Below, piece after piece: positions 17,501-24,252 of a stretch of DNA of 64,000 bases (the first letter of the stretch is position 1; every line of letters begins with the position of its first letter). The notes under the pieces are model-generated. The model was not told where the DNA came from, ran no database searches, and was given only the letters and a program-made list of their open reading frames with translations. The stretch covers positions 159,972-223,971 of the forward strand of contig QOQW01000002.1 of NCBI GenBank assembly GCA_003327425.1. Reading direction: 5' to 3'. A program made the translations under genes and the position numbers. This stretch comes from Candidatus Ozemibacter sibiricus (GTDB taxonomy: Bacteria; Muiribacteriota; Ozemobacteria; Ozemobacterales; Ozemobacteraceae).

Positions 17501-19832
17501 GGTATCGGGAACCGTGCGAGACGAGCGCGATCGTCTCCTGGGCACCCCCTTCATCACCCGATTCAGAGTGCAATCCCCGCCTCCGCCCCCACAAGAAGTC
17601 AGCGCCCTGCGCCATTATCGCGACGGCACCTTCACCCGCACGACCGACCGGGTCGCGCCAGACGGAACCCTCTTCCTCGAAGTGGTCGCGCGAGATCAGT
17701 CGTTCTCGACCGTCGATACGACCCGCGTGCGCATCACCTCGTCCGACGGCAGCCTGCCGGGCAACGAATTTACCCTGGTTGAAACCAGCGCCAATTCAGG
17801 AATCTACCGCGGGGCCCTGCCGGTCCGGCTGCCGCTCGGCACGACGATTTCCATCCAGTCGCAAGGCCGGCCGATCTTCCTGATCACGGTGACGGTCGAG
17901 GCGCGGCCCCGGTTGATCGACATCACGCCGGCCTCGGGCGCCGCGGATCTGTACCTGGATCAAAGCATCGCTCTGACCTTCGACCAAGACATGGACCCGA
18001 CGACCCTCGCCAGCGGCGTGCTGGTCACCGATGCCGCAGGTCTGCTCCTGCCGGTCACGCGCGCCCTCGGCCCCACCAATCGCGTCATCCGGGTGGCTCC
18101 GACGACCGCCTGGCCGATGGTAGCCCCGTTGCGGGTCGCCTTGACCGCCGACCTGTTCGGGGCGACCGGCATCGCCCCGGTTTCCACCGCCATCGGGTTC
18201 TCGACGCGGGCCCCGACGGCGGCCACGGTGGAAGCCCTCTCAGGCCTGCCCCCCCGATCGAATCAGGCGGTCAGCAGGTTGGGGGAAGCTCTGCCAGGGC
18301 CGCTCACCGTGGTCGCCACCACGACCGATCTGTACCAGACGATTCCCGAAACGCGCCGGATCGAGCTGCACGTCGACGGCACCCTGACCACGCTCGATCT
18401 GGCTGAGGTGGCTACCCAGCCGGGCACCTTCCAGGGCACCGCGGTGCTGCCCGACACCCGTGGAGCCGCCGCCAGTCTGACCCTCGACTTCGCCGCCCGA
18501 CCGGGGTTTCCCTTCACGATCGCCGCGCTGCCAGGTCTGCGCGGGGTGACGCCGGCCTCAGGCGCAACCGGCGTCGGGGAACTGCCGATCATCGAAGCCA
18601 GCTTCACCCGGCCGATTCCCCTGGAAGTGGCGGCTGGGGCGCTCGAACTCAGCGTGCGCGGCCAGGCGGCGCCGGTCAGATTGCTGACCAGCGGCGGCAC
18701 GACCGCCACGCGCTTGCAATGGGAGCCCACCAGTTCATTGCCTCCAGGGTCGGTGGTGCGCGCAACCTTCCGAGGGCTCGTCGATCAGCTGGGGCAACCG
18801 GTGACCGTGCCCGATACCATGTTCACCATCGTGGGGTCGGATGGCATCGTGATCTACGAGGATCCCGAGTTCCAACGACCGATTCTCGGTGCCGTGGTGA
18901 CCGTGCCCACGATCTTCGTCGAGGCCACCGCCTCGGGGCCCTGGACCAGCCCTGCCCATCCGGTGCTGACCGTGACCACGCAGCTGGCCGCCACGGCACC
19001 CCGGCGCCTGGCCCTGGAAGGGGCGGCTCGACCGACCCGGCGCTTCCAGTGCCAGATCGATCTCGAGGCCAGTCGACGGCCGCCCATCCATCTGGTGCCA
19101 CTGGCCCCGGGCGAGCGCGCCGAATTGTCCAGTCCATTCCTGACTCCGCATCGTCGGGTGTTCCACTACAAGGTGCGGGGCGACACGCCACCCGCCACCA
19201 TCCAGGGCCTGGCGCTGTTCAGAGATGGGCATTACCAGCAACGAATCGAGGGCGATCTCCATCAGGCGCAGGTATTCGTGCAGATCGCCGCGGAAGACCT
19301 GAACTGGGTGTTTCCTGATACCACCGTCATACGCGCGACCAGCGAGGCCGACCCTTCTGGTCTCGAGCTGGTGCTGCGCGAATCGGGCATCCACACGGGG
19401 CTGTTCCGGAACGGGTTCACGCTGGGCGCCATGACCATCGCGACGGGCAGCCCGGTGCTTCGAGCGCGCCCCGGCGATGTCATCACCCTGACGTCGATCA
19501 CCGATCCGCGGGTGGCCGTGCGTGTGCGCTACCTTCCCGAGACACGTCTGGAACACGCCATCGCCTGGCCCAGTCCAGCCCGCGGAGACACGGTGACGTT
19601 CAGCTTCTACCTGACCTTCCCGGCCGATGTCGAGCTGTCGGTCTACGACACGGCCGGCGACGAGGTGCACTTCGCCGTGATCCGGGGACGGGCCGGCGAG
19701 AACCGCTACGCCTGGCGGCTGCCGCGGCGAGTGGCCAACGGGGTCTATTTCTTCGAACTCCGGCCGACCCCGCACACCGAGTATCAGACGAAACAGAAGA
19801 AGGTCCGGGGCCGGTTTGCGGTTTTGCGCTGA
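11571..19832 (+). CDS. Giant secreted multi-Ig (SbsA/Big_5-like) surface protein
   Basis: 2753 residues from the ATG at 11571 (a TTG just before it is less likely). The N-terminus has a basic segment and hydrophobic core (GIISLLLISVLGIFSPAV), a probable signal peptide. Residues ~40-430 are unassigned, beta-rich and encoded by lower-GC DNA. From about residue 440 to 2620 two module types alternate: SbsA/Big_5-type Ig domains, each opening with a PASGATGV-like motif followed by a TFSEPI-like strand (about nine seen), and partner modules ending in NSGIYRG-like motifs. The last ~90 residues resemble the FlgD/T9SS-type C-terminal domain (LSVYDTAGDEV, GVYFFELRP), often used for outer-surface sorting. 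Likely an adhesin, stalk or S-layer-associated protein; the function is inferred from architecture only. Confidence 0.75.
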   Translation: MRVFAHPHGSLGGRVGIISLLLISVLGIFSPAVRGEKVVTYATSSSDLLVASFTLSSVPEFQGRRVFIDKLTFNASGAFFTLTPVPASTTPYPPWIERYPIDAPWAAAVTSTTTNLSHLTPMQMGQVPEDSAMVALRGRFIISRNDFLTNEIWVTIFSDQSKLFEGPSEYSFKASPGPVGNILPHALVITKTRCYLLWHAPGQQIKGCFFSHPSAITQFDLGVTDASALYGVTGISATDGWNEWVVVGYPKTDNDLAIRAFPATDSILANGSPPGRTDSPLIPVATLTCSKVVMVQNPRTRQVFVGYTNPTNQFESYVATFSPTGILTPTEGPTLISLSGSPTPSNSTLELAGCTNFETFLAINRGTSLTGFSRRSTFEFVRTFPGDTPYPSCFQFKTAGRDYLGLLIFENFNQMSFFHRPLIYPSAGAWNPQTKEIYLEGPPWPGTPVTVEVTFPELATGQCQVSAANAAGGMIALENAVGVIASQSLATFTLAFDMDMRQASYSEWVGSSPGHLIRLLGPGDQPASITYRSGTARTISIGLLADLALETTYRFSIASGVITPSGTQLWGPATLSFTTQAGQTSTLASEVVSLTTFSDAARTIVIPDGSEINATTTLYFRMSALDPAPNTFDVATLTVSRNGSPLGTLPLEQPVIATTSFFGTTTTSVPWGGNHTLRFETASPTVANTFTVTFPGLVSHTPEPGSTGVRLDTPIVLTFTEAMSPATINSGTIRLHRSGTPVSFVVSSIVGATVTLRPDDIETNRLRPETTYTLEVGKWVTDLVGNPFVHSPATYTATFTTQASQTPPLSISSVSLFADAAFTQPLAAEADWFATGTVYIQMVGADGEPLTRDSTVASISGNTFVTLTEIASASGIYRGSYTFAGWPDRVPLRVQSVVTPTASQALLITYPRLSPQVPASDSTDVPVGTTIRIRADEELAAGTVTGTAARLLLGGTPVSATVSYDGGAREVVIDPTADLVSEGVYTVQVEGVRDTFDNPLLQPLVFTFQAADVIRPTLVGQLPPAGATGVTIDQWIRLTFSEPILPASVNASHVRLLRNGSLASFILSTSGATVTIDPDDAPDGGLRVETTYRVEVGPGVTDLKGNPFFNTPATYATIFSTQDAHTPPPTIDSFSLYRDPLRLSGYPANAAMPGTAAVYLKVTGTDGATQTRDVTTATLRLSWSGTPITIPLMETASNSGGLYHGEFFLASLPVYGFPSPAPPAPVGTLSWIPNIQPGLAATSTVRFPAWVPAASRLETLAGTTLASGASGVRLDTTIDLGFDSEIDIDSITPTALRLTTGGAPVPYSITWDAGGSLVTVIPDDWLLPGTTYQMEGPYAASGLRNPQGNPLAQPFAFTFQTQASQTPPVSIQRVTLYSNSGFTPASRLATGADYPATGTVYIEMAGVDGSPLTVDRTIASLSTGVQVPLTETGAATGLFRGSSSFAGLPDRFALTVQSLVSPTASQSLFVTYPRLTPLIPASGASAVSVFTTVVIEADEPLDPDSVSTAGIRILAGGSPVAAGLSYEAATRRLILTPAAALPYATTLVVVASGVRDLVGNPQATRLAFQFTTQATSLPPTTITALRVATSPTYLPALAPDTAVGPGQPLYIEVEGTDRSATTVDYTDVELLSDLRPDVATATLIEVGGNSGVFRGSLNAFPEEGARLTIRSVTDPTYRLDLRTLARPRFAVLDPASGSSDLPLDTLFTITTTKPVDPATALGATLSLVDQTGEVVASATWVTPTRLVVEGALATASPVHLGISGWRDTDGLAFPDLRADFTTRAASFSRLEVFSDAAWSAPVASGSTIEPGVTLWVRLTGRDLRTRQIETTTVQVRTGPASALSFPLTETAGGRFEGTVTAPTQAAVAFAIVPVAAPSLAQTFRTMEEFAVTSVTPASGATGVPADTWPTWTFSHPLTPAWDPTAPGGWFQLTKTFSPGGLPLGVPVEATYTISLDRRQVELRPWAIMELLAEYELRVSGTVRDERDRLLGTPFITRFRVQSPPPPPQEVSALRHYRDGTFTRTTDRVAPDGTLFLEVVARDQSFSTVDTTRVRITSSDGSLPGNEFTLVETSANSGIYRGALPVRLPLGTTISIQSQGRPIFLITVTVEARPRLIDITPASGAADLYLDQSIALTFDQDMDPTTLASGVLVTDAAGLLLPVTRALGPTNRVIRVAPTTAWPMVAPLRVALTADLFGATGIAPVSTAIGFSTRAPTAATVEALSGLPPRSNQAVSRLGEALPGPLTVVATTTDLYQTIPETRRIELHVDGTLTTLDLAEVATQPGTFQGTAVLPDTRGAAASLTLDFAARPGFPFTIAALPGLRGVTPASGATGVGELPIIEASFTRPIPLEVAAGALELSVRGQAAPVRLLTSGGTTATRLQWEPTSSLPPGSVVRATFRGLVDQLGQPVTVPDTMFTIVGSDGIVIYEDPEFQRPILGAVVTVPTIFVEATASGPWTSPAHPVLTVTTQLAATAPRRLALEGAARPTRRFQCQIDLEASRRPPIHLVPLAPGERAELSSPFLTPHRRVFHYKVRGDTPPATIQGLALFRDGHYQQRIEGDLHQAQVFVQIAAEDLNWVFPDTTVIRATSEADPSGLELVLRESGIHTGLFRNGFTLGAMTIATGSPVLRARPGDVITLTSITDPRVAVRVRYLPETRLEHAIAWPSPARGDTVTFSFYLTFPADVELSVYDTAGDEVHFAVIRGRAGENRYAWRLPRRVANGVYFFELRPTPHTEYQTKQKKVRGRFAVLR
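13320..19500 (+). repeat. Alternating protein-level repeats inside the giant Ig gene
   Basis: Two interleaved repeat types recur every ~200-260 residues. The closest pair is about 13970-14400 and 15650-16080: both encode TQASQTPP, then a TGTVYI strand, a ...SGIYRG/TGLFRG motif, and a PTASQ-L--TYPRL junction. Other copies are more diverged. Such repeats may recombine. Confidence 0.6.
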
Positions 19833-19844
19833 GGATGCTATGAT
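19816..19844 (+). promoter_or_regulatory. Predicted promoter of ybaB
   Basis: TTGCGG (19816-19821), a 17-base spacer and TATGAT (19839-19844), the latter preceded by TGC (extended -10). It lies at the very end of the giant gene, 43 bases before the ybaB start. Confidence 0.5.
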
Positions 19845-19886
19845 GAGCCGATTCTCGAACCCACATCCAGACAAGGAGGAGCAGCC

Positions 19887-20210
19887 ATGTTCAAAGGCGG
19901 CCCCAATCTGCAGGGCTTGATGAAGCAGGCCCAGAAGATGCAGGAGAAGATCGCGAAAGCCCAGGAAGAACTGAAGACCAAGACGGTCGAGACCTCGGTC
20001 GGCGGCGGCATGGTCACTGTCGTCTTCAACGGCGCGCAGGAACTGCTCTCGATCAAGATCAATCCCGAGGCCGTCGACCCCGAAGATGTGCAGACCCTGC
20101 AAGAACTGGTGATGTCAGCCGTGAATGCCGGTTTGAAGAAATCTCAGGAAATGGTCCAGCAGGAAATGTCGCAGATCACCGGGGGCCTGAACATTCCCGG
20201 CATGTTCTGA
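19887..20210 (+). CDS. ybaB: YbaB/EbfC family nucleoid-associated protein
   Basis: 107 residues, normal length for the family. YbaB/EbfC proteins are small dimeric nucleoid-associated proteins that bind DNA with little or loose sequence preference, and are often encoded near dnaX-recR. Visible features: N-terminal LQGLMKQAQKMQEKIAKAQ helix, then the VETSVGGGMVTVVFNG strand pair, SIKINPEAVDPED, and a C-terminal amphipathic helix rich in Gln/Met. AAGGAGGA lies 6 bases before the ATG. dnaX and recR are not adjacent here; the gene stands alone between its promoter and a strong terminator. Confidence 0.92.
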   Translation: MFKGGPNLQGLMKQAQKMQEKIAKAQEELKTKTVETSVGGGMVTVVFNGAQELLSIKINPEAVDPEDVQTLQELVMSAVNAGLKKSQEMVQQEMSQITGGLNIPGMF

Positions 20211-20318
20211 CGGGCCTTGGCTGCCGGTTCGGCGAACCACTGGTGATGTCCCCACCGGACGCCACCGGCAGCCGGCAGAGTTCGGTCATTTTCAGGAAAA
20301 AGACGTCACAGCATCGAT

Positions 20319-20343
20319 GCCTCCTGTTCGGAGGCGTTTTTTT
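20319..20343 (+). terminator. Intrinsic terminator downstream of ybaB
   Basis: A 6-bp stem (GCCTCC at 20319-20324 with GGAGGC at 20330-20335) with a 5-base loop, one G, then a run of T at 20337-20343. It sits 108 bases after the ybaB stop. Confidence 0.75.
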
Positions 20344-20474
20344 GCGTGCCGCCACAGGCCGACTCGCCCGATCTGGTCCGCTGACGGGGTCACCCGTCAC
20401 CCAACCGCGACCTGGCATACCGGGTGGGGCCGATCTTCGTGGGGCCGGTCTTCCCGACCAAGCCACCCGTTCGG

Positions 20475-20945
20475 TCACTTGATTTTGTCGATGAAACAAC
20501 TGCCGGTCTCATCGGGCTGCAGGTAGCCCTTGAGGAGGCTGGCCCCTCGACGGATCTTCTTGATCTCCTCGCTGAGCTGCGCGCGAGCCTGGTCGAGCAC
20601 GGCGGCCACGTCGCGATCGGTCGCCACCACGGCCGCCACAGCCTGGCGCCACTCCTCGACCAGCCGGGGGCCTTCGGGGAGTTCCCGGGCGAGGAGGGCG
20701 GCGAGGGCGGACAGCCCGGCCGTGGCTTCCCCGGGAAGAACTTCGGCGAGCGTGACCGCCAGGTCGTTTTCGAGATCGCGGGCCAGGGCGAACGTGACCT
20801 CCCGTTGATCGAGGAGCGGCGCCAGGCGGTCGGCGGTCGGCGGACCGGCGAGGAATTCCTGATGGGCGGCCGCCAGATCGCGGTGTGTGCTGATCAGCCG
20901 TTCGAGGGCCTGGACCAGGAAGGCCTGGACATCGGGGGCGATCAC
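20475..20945 (-). CDS. Coiled-coil protein, possibly FlgN-like
   Basis: 156 residues, almost wholly helical by composition, with no membrane segment or signal. The start overlaps the stop of the upstream kinase gene (ATGA), implying coupled translation. The C-terminus (EEIKKIRRGASLLKGYLQ, then a short tail ending FIDKIK) recalls FlgN/FliT-type flagellar export chaperones, which bind hook-associated proteins or filament cap. This is a weak, visual similarity. A flagellin is encoded ~22 kb away, so flagella are present. It could equally be an unrelated helical partner of the kinase. Confidence 0.5.
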   Translation of the reverse strand: MIAPDVQAFLVQALERLISTHRDLAAAHQEFLAGPPTADRLAPLLDQREVTFALARDLENDLAVTLAEVLPGEATAGLSALAALLARELPEGPRLVEEWRQAVAAVVATDRDVAAVLDQARAQLSEEIKKIRRGASLLKGYLQPDETGSCFIDKIK

Positions 20946-22663
20946 GGTCGCGTTCCGGGAGAGCCGCCGGGAGGCCGGCCGGGGCCTCCCGGGGGTGGCT
21001 TGTCAGGAGACGGTGGGGCAGCCGCCGGAGCCGGCGGCTTGACGAACCGCTCGAACAGGTTCTGCGAAAAGAGGATGGTCTCGCGATGCTGGGCGAAAAT
21101 GGCCTGGCCGTTGCGATCGACGCCGGTGAAGGTCTCGACGATGGCCACGCCGGTGCGGCCGATCTTGTGGATGGCCACAATGAACTCGAAAGGCCAGAAG
21201 AAGCCCTTGAACCCTTGCGGGGCGTGGGGCATCTTCTGATCGCCGACCATGACGAAGATAGGGAAATCTTTTTCCTCGTAGGAATTCAGGAACCAGTTCG
21301 ATTGGTCCCAGGTGAGGAAGTTGTCTTTCTGATTGATCGAGTAGGTGCGTTTGGCCCGCTCGGTGAAATTGATCGAACCAACGACGATATCGGAACCATC
21401 GGTGTGAGCCAGCTTCTGTTCGATGATATTGATCTGAAGAGGAATGCCGCGCTTTTCGAAGGCGATGGTCTCGAGCTTGAAGATCGAGTTGAAACGATCG
21501 ATGACCAGAGGCTGGCTCTTGAACCCGATGGCCATCTTCAATTGCTGCTGGAGGCGGTCGTACTCCTGCTGCAAGGTATGGCACAGGGCTTTGAGCTGCT
21601 CGATCTGATCAGGATCGGTGCGGACCTTCAGACTGGCCTGCCGGAGCCGGTCCTTGGCTTCCAGGAATTCGGCCCGGGCCCGCTTGACCATGGCCTGCTC
21701 ATCGGCGAGAGTGCGTTTCTTGAAGGCTTTGCGCAGCCCTGAGACCCCGCCCACCTCGCGGATCTCTTCGCTGATGCCGCTCATGGTCAACCCCTGGCGA
21801 CCCTGGCGAACGACGGTGAGCAGCTTGTCGAGTTCGCCCTGGACCATCTGGGCGGTGGGATAGCGGGCGGCGGGATCCTTGGCCAGCAGCTTCAAGACGA
21901 TCTGTTCGAGTTTCTGGGGAATCTCGGGGACCAGTTGCCGCGGCGGCGGGAACTGCCATTTGGTCTGCGCCAGGAAGATATCCATGGCCCGCTTCCCTTC
22001 GAAGGGAAGGCGGCCGGTCAGCTTCTCGTACATGACGACCCCGAACGAGAACAGGTCGGACAACGCATCGACCGGTTTGTTGGTCAACTGTTCGGGGCTG
22101 GCATAGACCACGGTGAACAGGTTCTCGCCGGTGGCGGTGAGGTCGTCATCGTCGCGGACGTATTTGGCGATGCCGAAATCGATCAGGCAAGGCGAATAAT
22201 CGCTGCCCTTGAGGATGATGTTCTGCGGTTTGATGTCGCGATGGACGAGGCCGGATTTGTGGATGTAGCTGAGGGCGTCGAAGCACCGGATGAAGATGCT
22301 CAGGTATTCCTCGATGGAAGGAATGGACTGCTTGACCCCGAGCGTGGTGACCGAATGGCTGCGCGGAAAGGCATCCATCGACAGCCCTTTGACATACTCC
22401 ATGGCGAGGTAGTGGTATTCCCCGTCCTGGCCGGCATCGACGAATTTCACGATGTGGGGGTGGTTGAGCGATTTGAGGATCTTCCCCTCGAGGATGAACC
22501 GCTCGAGAACGGCGGGAATGGCGGCACATTCGGGAGACAGGATCTTGATGGCGACCATCCGCTCCGTCTTCACCTCGTACCCGATGTAGACGTAGCCCAT
22601 GCCCCCGCATCCGATCAGATCCAGGAGGGTGTATTTCTTGAGAACCGGCGGGGTGTATGGCAC
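20942..22663 (-). CDS. Cytoplasmic Hanks-type Ser/Thr protein kinase
   Basis: 573 residues from a GTG start. The N-terminal kinase domain (about 10-285) is complete: Gly loop GCGGMG (18-23), catalytic Lys40, helix-C Glu59, HRDIKPQN (141-148, catalytic Asp143), DFG (162-164) and ASPEQ in place of APE. The next ~90 residues are charged and coiled-coil-like. Residues ~390-540 form a beta-rich C-terminal domain I cannot assign, followed by a Pro/Gly-rich tail. No transmembrane segment or PASTA domain is seen, so sensing must be intracellular or through partners. The neighbours (TPR membrane protein and PP2C phosphatase upstream, helical protein downstream) suggest a reversible phosphorylation module. 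Confidence 0.9.
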   Translation of the reverse strand: MPYTPPVLKKYTLLDLIGCGGMGYVYIGYEVKTERMVAIKILSPECAAIPAVLERFILEGKILKSLNHPHIVKFVDAGQDGEYHYLAMEYVKGLSMDAFPRSHSVTTLGVKQSIPSIEEYLSIFIRCFDALSYIHKSGLVHRDIKPQNIILKGSDYSPCLIDFGIAKYVRDDDDLTATGENLFTVVYASPEQLTNKPVDALSDLFSFGVVMYEKLTGRLPFEGKRAMDIFLAQTKWQFPPPRQLVPEIPQKLEQIVLKLLAKDPAARYPTAQMVQGELDKLLTVVRQGRQGLTMSGISEEIREVGGVSGLRKAFKKRTLADEQAMVKRARAEFLEAKDRLRQASLKVRTDPDQIEQLKALCHTLQQEYDRLQQQLKMAIGFKSQPLVIDRFNSIFKLETIAFEKRGIPLQINIIEQKLAHTDGSDIVVGSINFTERAKRTYSINQKDNFLTWDQSNWFLNSYEEKDFPIFVMVGDQKMPHAPQGFKGFFWPFEFIVAIHKIGRTGVAIVETFTGVDRNGQAIFAQHRETILFSQNLFERFVKPPAPAAAPPSPDKPPPGGPGRPPGGSPGTRP

Positions 22664-22701
22664 GGTGGTCAGATCCTGGTCAGCAGGCGTTTTTCACAAG
22701 G

Positions 22702-23253
22702 TCATTTCTTGTTCGAAACGATGTAATCGATGCGCTCCTGGGCGTTCTTGGCAATCTTGGAGTTGGGTTTGAGCCGGATGACTTCGCTCCATTCCTTCTT
22801 GGCCTCTTCGAACATGCCCTTCTTGAAGTAGCTGTTGCCCAGATAGTAGTGCTGGTTCTCATTGGTCGGCTTGATGGACAAGGCTTTTTTGTAGGTCTCG
22901 ATGGCCTTGTCGATCTCATTGTTGCTGTAATACATGAACGCCAGCCAATCGAGAAGGTCGACATTGTTGGGATCGGAGACCAGCAGCTTCTCGACCTCGG
23001 CGATGCCCTCGCCCGTGCCGGCGGTGTATTGGGTGAGCAGCTCCTGCTCCTCCTTCTTCATCTGGTTCTGGAGATCGGAGCCGGACAGCACCGATTTGAA
23101 CCGTTTGGCCGTGACGGTCTCTTTCTTTTCAGTGCTCTCTTCGGCTGGGGGCGTTTCCAACGTCGGCCCCTTGTCCTTGGAGACGACCAGGACCACGACG
23201 ATCGCCACCAGAACCACCACACCACCAATGATCAAGATCGTTACCATATCCAT
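22702..23253 (-). CDS. Membrane-anchored TPR protein
   Basis: 183 residues. One N-terminal transmembrane segment (about 4-25, VTILIIGGVVVLVAIVVVLVV) is followed by a charged linker and at least two tetratricopeptide repeats near residues 95-165 (DLLDWLAFMYYSNNEIDKAI; HYYLGNSYFKKGMFEEA). TPRs mediate protein-protein contacts. AGGAGG precedes the ATG at 23253. It lies between the PP2C and kinase genes with gaps of under 40 bases, so it may scaffold or localise the kinase at the membrane; that role is inference. Confidence 0.8.
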   Translation of the reverse strand: MDMVTILIIGGVVVLVAIVVVLVVSKDKGPTLETPPAEESTEKKETVTAKRFKSVLSGSDLQNQMKKEEQELLTQYTAGTGEGIAEVEKLLVSDPNNVDLLDWLAFMYYSNNEIDKAIETYKKALSIKPTNENQHYYLGNSYFKKGMFEEAKKEWSEVIRLKPNSKIAKNAQERIDYIVSNKK

Positions 23254-23289
23254 CGCGCAACCTCCTGGATCGCATTTTGCCGGAAAGGA

Positions 23290-24111
23290 TCAGGATGCAC
23301 CCGCGCATCCCCAGTATGTGAACCATTGTTTCAACCGCTGGAAGGAAAAACGCCCCGGAACAGTGACCGGAATCTCATCGAAGAGCACCGCGATGACGGT
23401 GGAATTGTCGGTCCCTCCGGCCTGATTGGCCTCTCCGACGATGGCCCGCCCGACCTTCCGAAAGGCCGGCTGAGCCAGGGCTTCCGCCAACCGCTGGTCG
23501 GAGACCATCCCGGTCACCCCATCGGTGCAGAGCAAGATGACATCCCCCTGCTGCAGGTCGAGCAGGTGGGTGTCGATGGTGATGAACTCCCGGACGCCCA
23601 TGGCCCGGCTGAGAATGTGACGGGCCGGATGGGTGTGGGCCTCTTCCGGCTTCAGCCGGCCCGCGCGCACCTGTTCCGCCACCAGGGTATGGTCATGGGT
23701 GACCTGGGTGAAAACCCCGCGTCGGAGCAGGTAGGCACGGGAATCGCCGACGTGACCGATCAGCGCCTGGGCCCCTTTGACCAGCATCGCGGTCAGGGTC
23801 GTTCCCATTCCCGACAGTTCGGGATGCGCTTTGGCATAAGCGAAGACGGCGACACTGGCTTCCCCGAAGGCGGCTTCAAACAACTCGCCGGCCAAGGGTT
23901 CGCCGCGATAATTGCCGAGCCACCGCTTCAAAGTATTGATGGCCAAGGCCGAGGCGATCTCCCCGCCGGCGTGCCCTCCCATGCCATCGGCGACCGCGAA
24001 GAGGGCGACGCCCGCCGATAGCGCCGGTTCGCACCACGGAGGAATGGCCAGATAGCTGTCCTCGTTCAGGGTGCGGACTCGCCCGACATCGGTACAGATC
24101 GAAAGTTCCAA
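23290..24111 (-). CDS. PP2C-type (PPM) Ser/Thr protein phosphatase
   Basis: 273 residues from a TTG at 24111, chosen because a consensus promoter covers the more upstream in-frame TTG and because the protein then begins ELSICTDVGRVRTLNEDS, the usual PrpC/Stp start. Metal and active-site motifs are present: NEDS, VADGMGGHAGGE, GTTLTAMLV, HVGDSRAYLL, LLCTDGVTG and GGTDNSTVI. These enzymes dephosphorylate targets of Hanks kinases using Mn/Mg. It is the first gene of the PP2C-TPR-kinase-helical protein operon, so it is probably the antagonist of the kinase at 20942-22663. Confidence 0.92.
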   Translation of the reverse strand: MELSICTDVGRVRTLNEDSYLAIPPWCEPALSAGVALFAVADGMGGHAGGEIASALAINTLKRWLGNYRGEPLAGELFEAAFGEASVAVFAYAKAHPELSGMGTTLTAMLVKGAQALIGHVGDSRAYLLRRGVFTQVTHDHTLVAEQVRAGRLKPEEAHTHPARHILSRAMGVREFITIDTHLLDLQQGDVILLCTDGVTGMVSDQRLAEALAQPAFRKVGRAIVGEANQAGGTDNSTVIAVLFDEIPVTVPGRFSFQRLKQWFTYWGCAGAS

Positions 24112-24148
24112 GGGATTCCTGTCGTGTGAGGTCTTGGTACAGAGGTGG

Positions 24149-24177
24149 ATTATAGCCTTCAGAAAAGTTCCGGTCAA
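24149..24177 (-). promoter_or_regulatory. Strong predicted promoter of the PP2C/kinase operon
   Basis: On the minus strand: TTGACC (24177-24172), a 17-base spacer and a perfect TATAAT (24154-24149). Transcription would start near 24142, ~30 bases before the TTG start at 24111. Confidence 0.8.
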
Positions 24178-24252
24178 GGAACGCCGCGGAGGAAAAAGGG
24201 CGGCTCCACGCCTCGCCGCGGGCGACCCAAGCCAACGAAAGGGCAGGCACGA

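Noticed and set aside
15165..17615. 816-residue minus-strand frame inside the giant Ig gene
   Set aside because: Shadow of the repeat-rich coding strand; low-complexity Gly/Arg composition and no ribosome site.
20211..20474. Possible small genes between ybaB and the helical-protein gene
   Set aside because: Open frames there cross the ybaB terminator and lack ribosome sites or conserved content.
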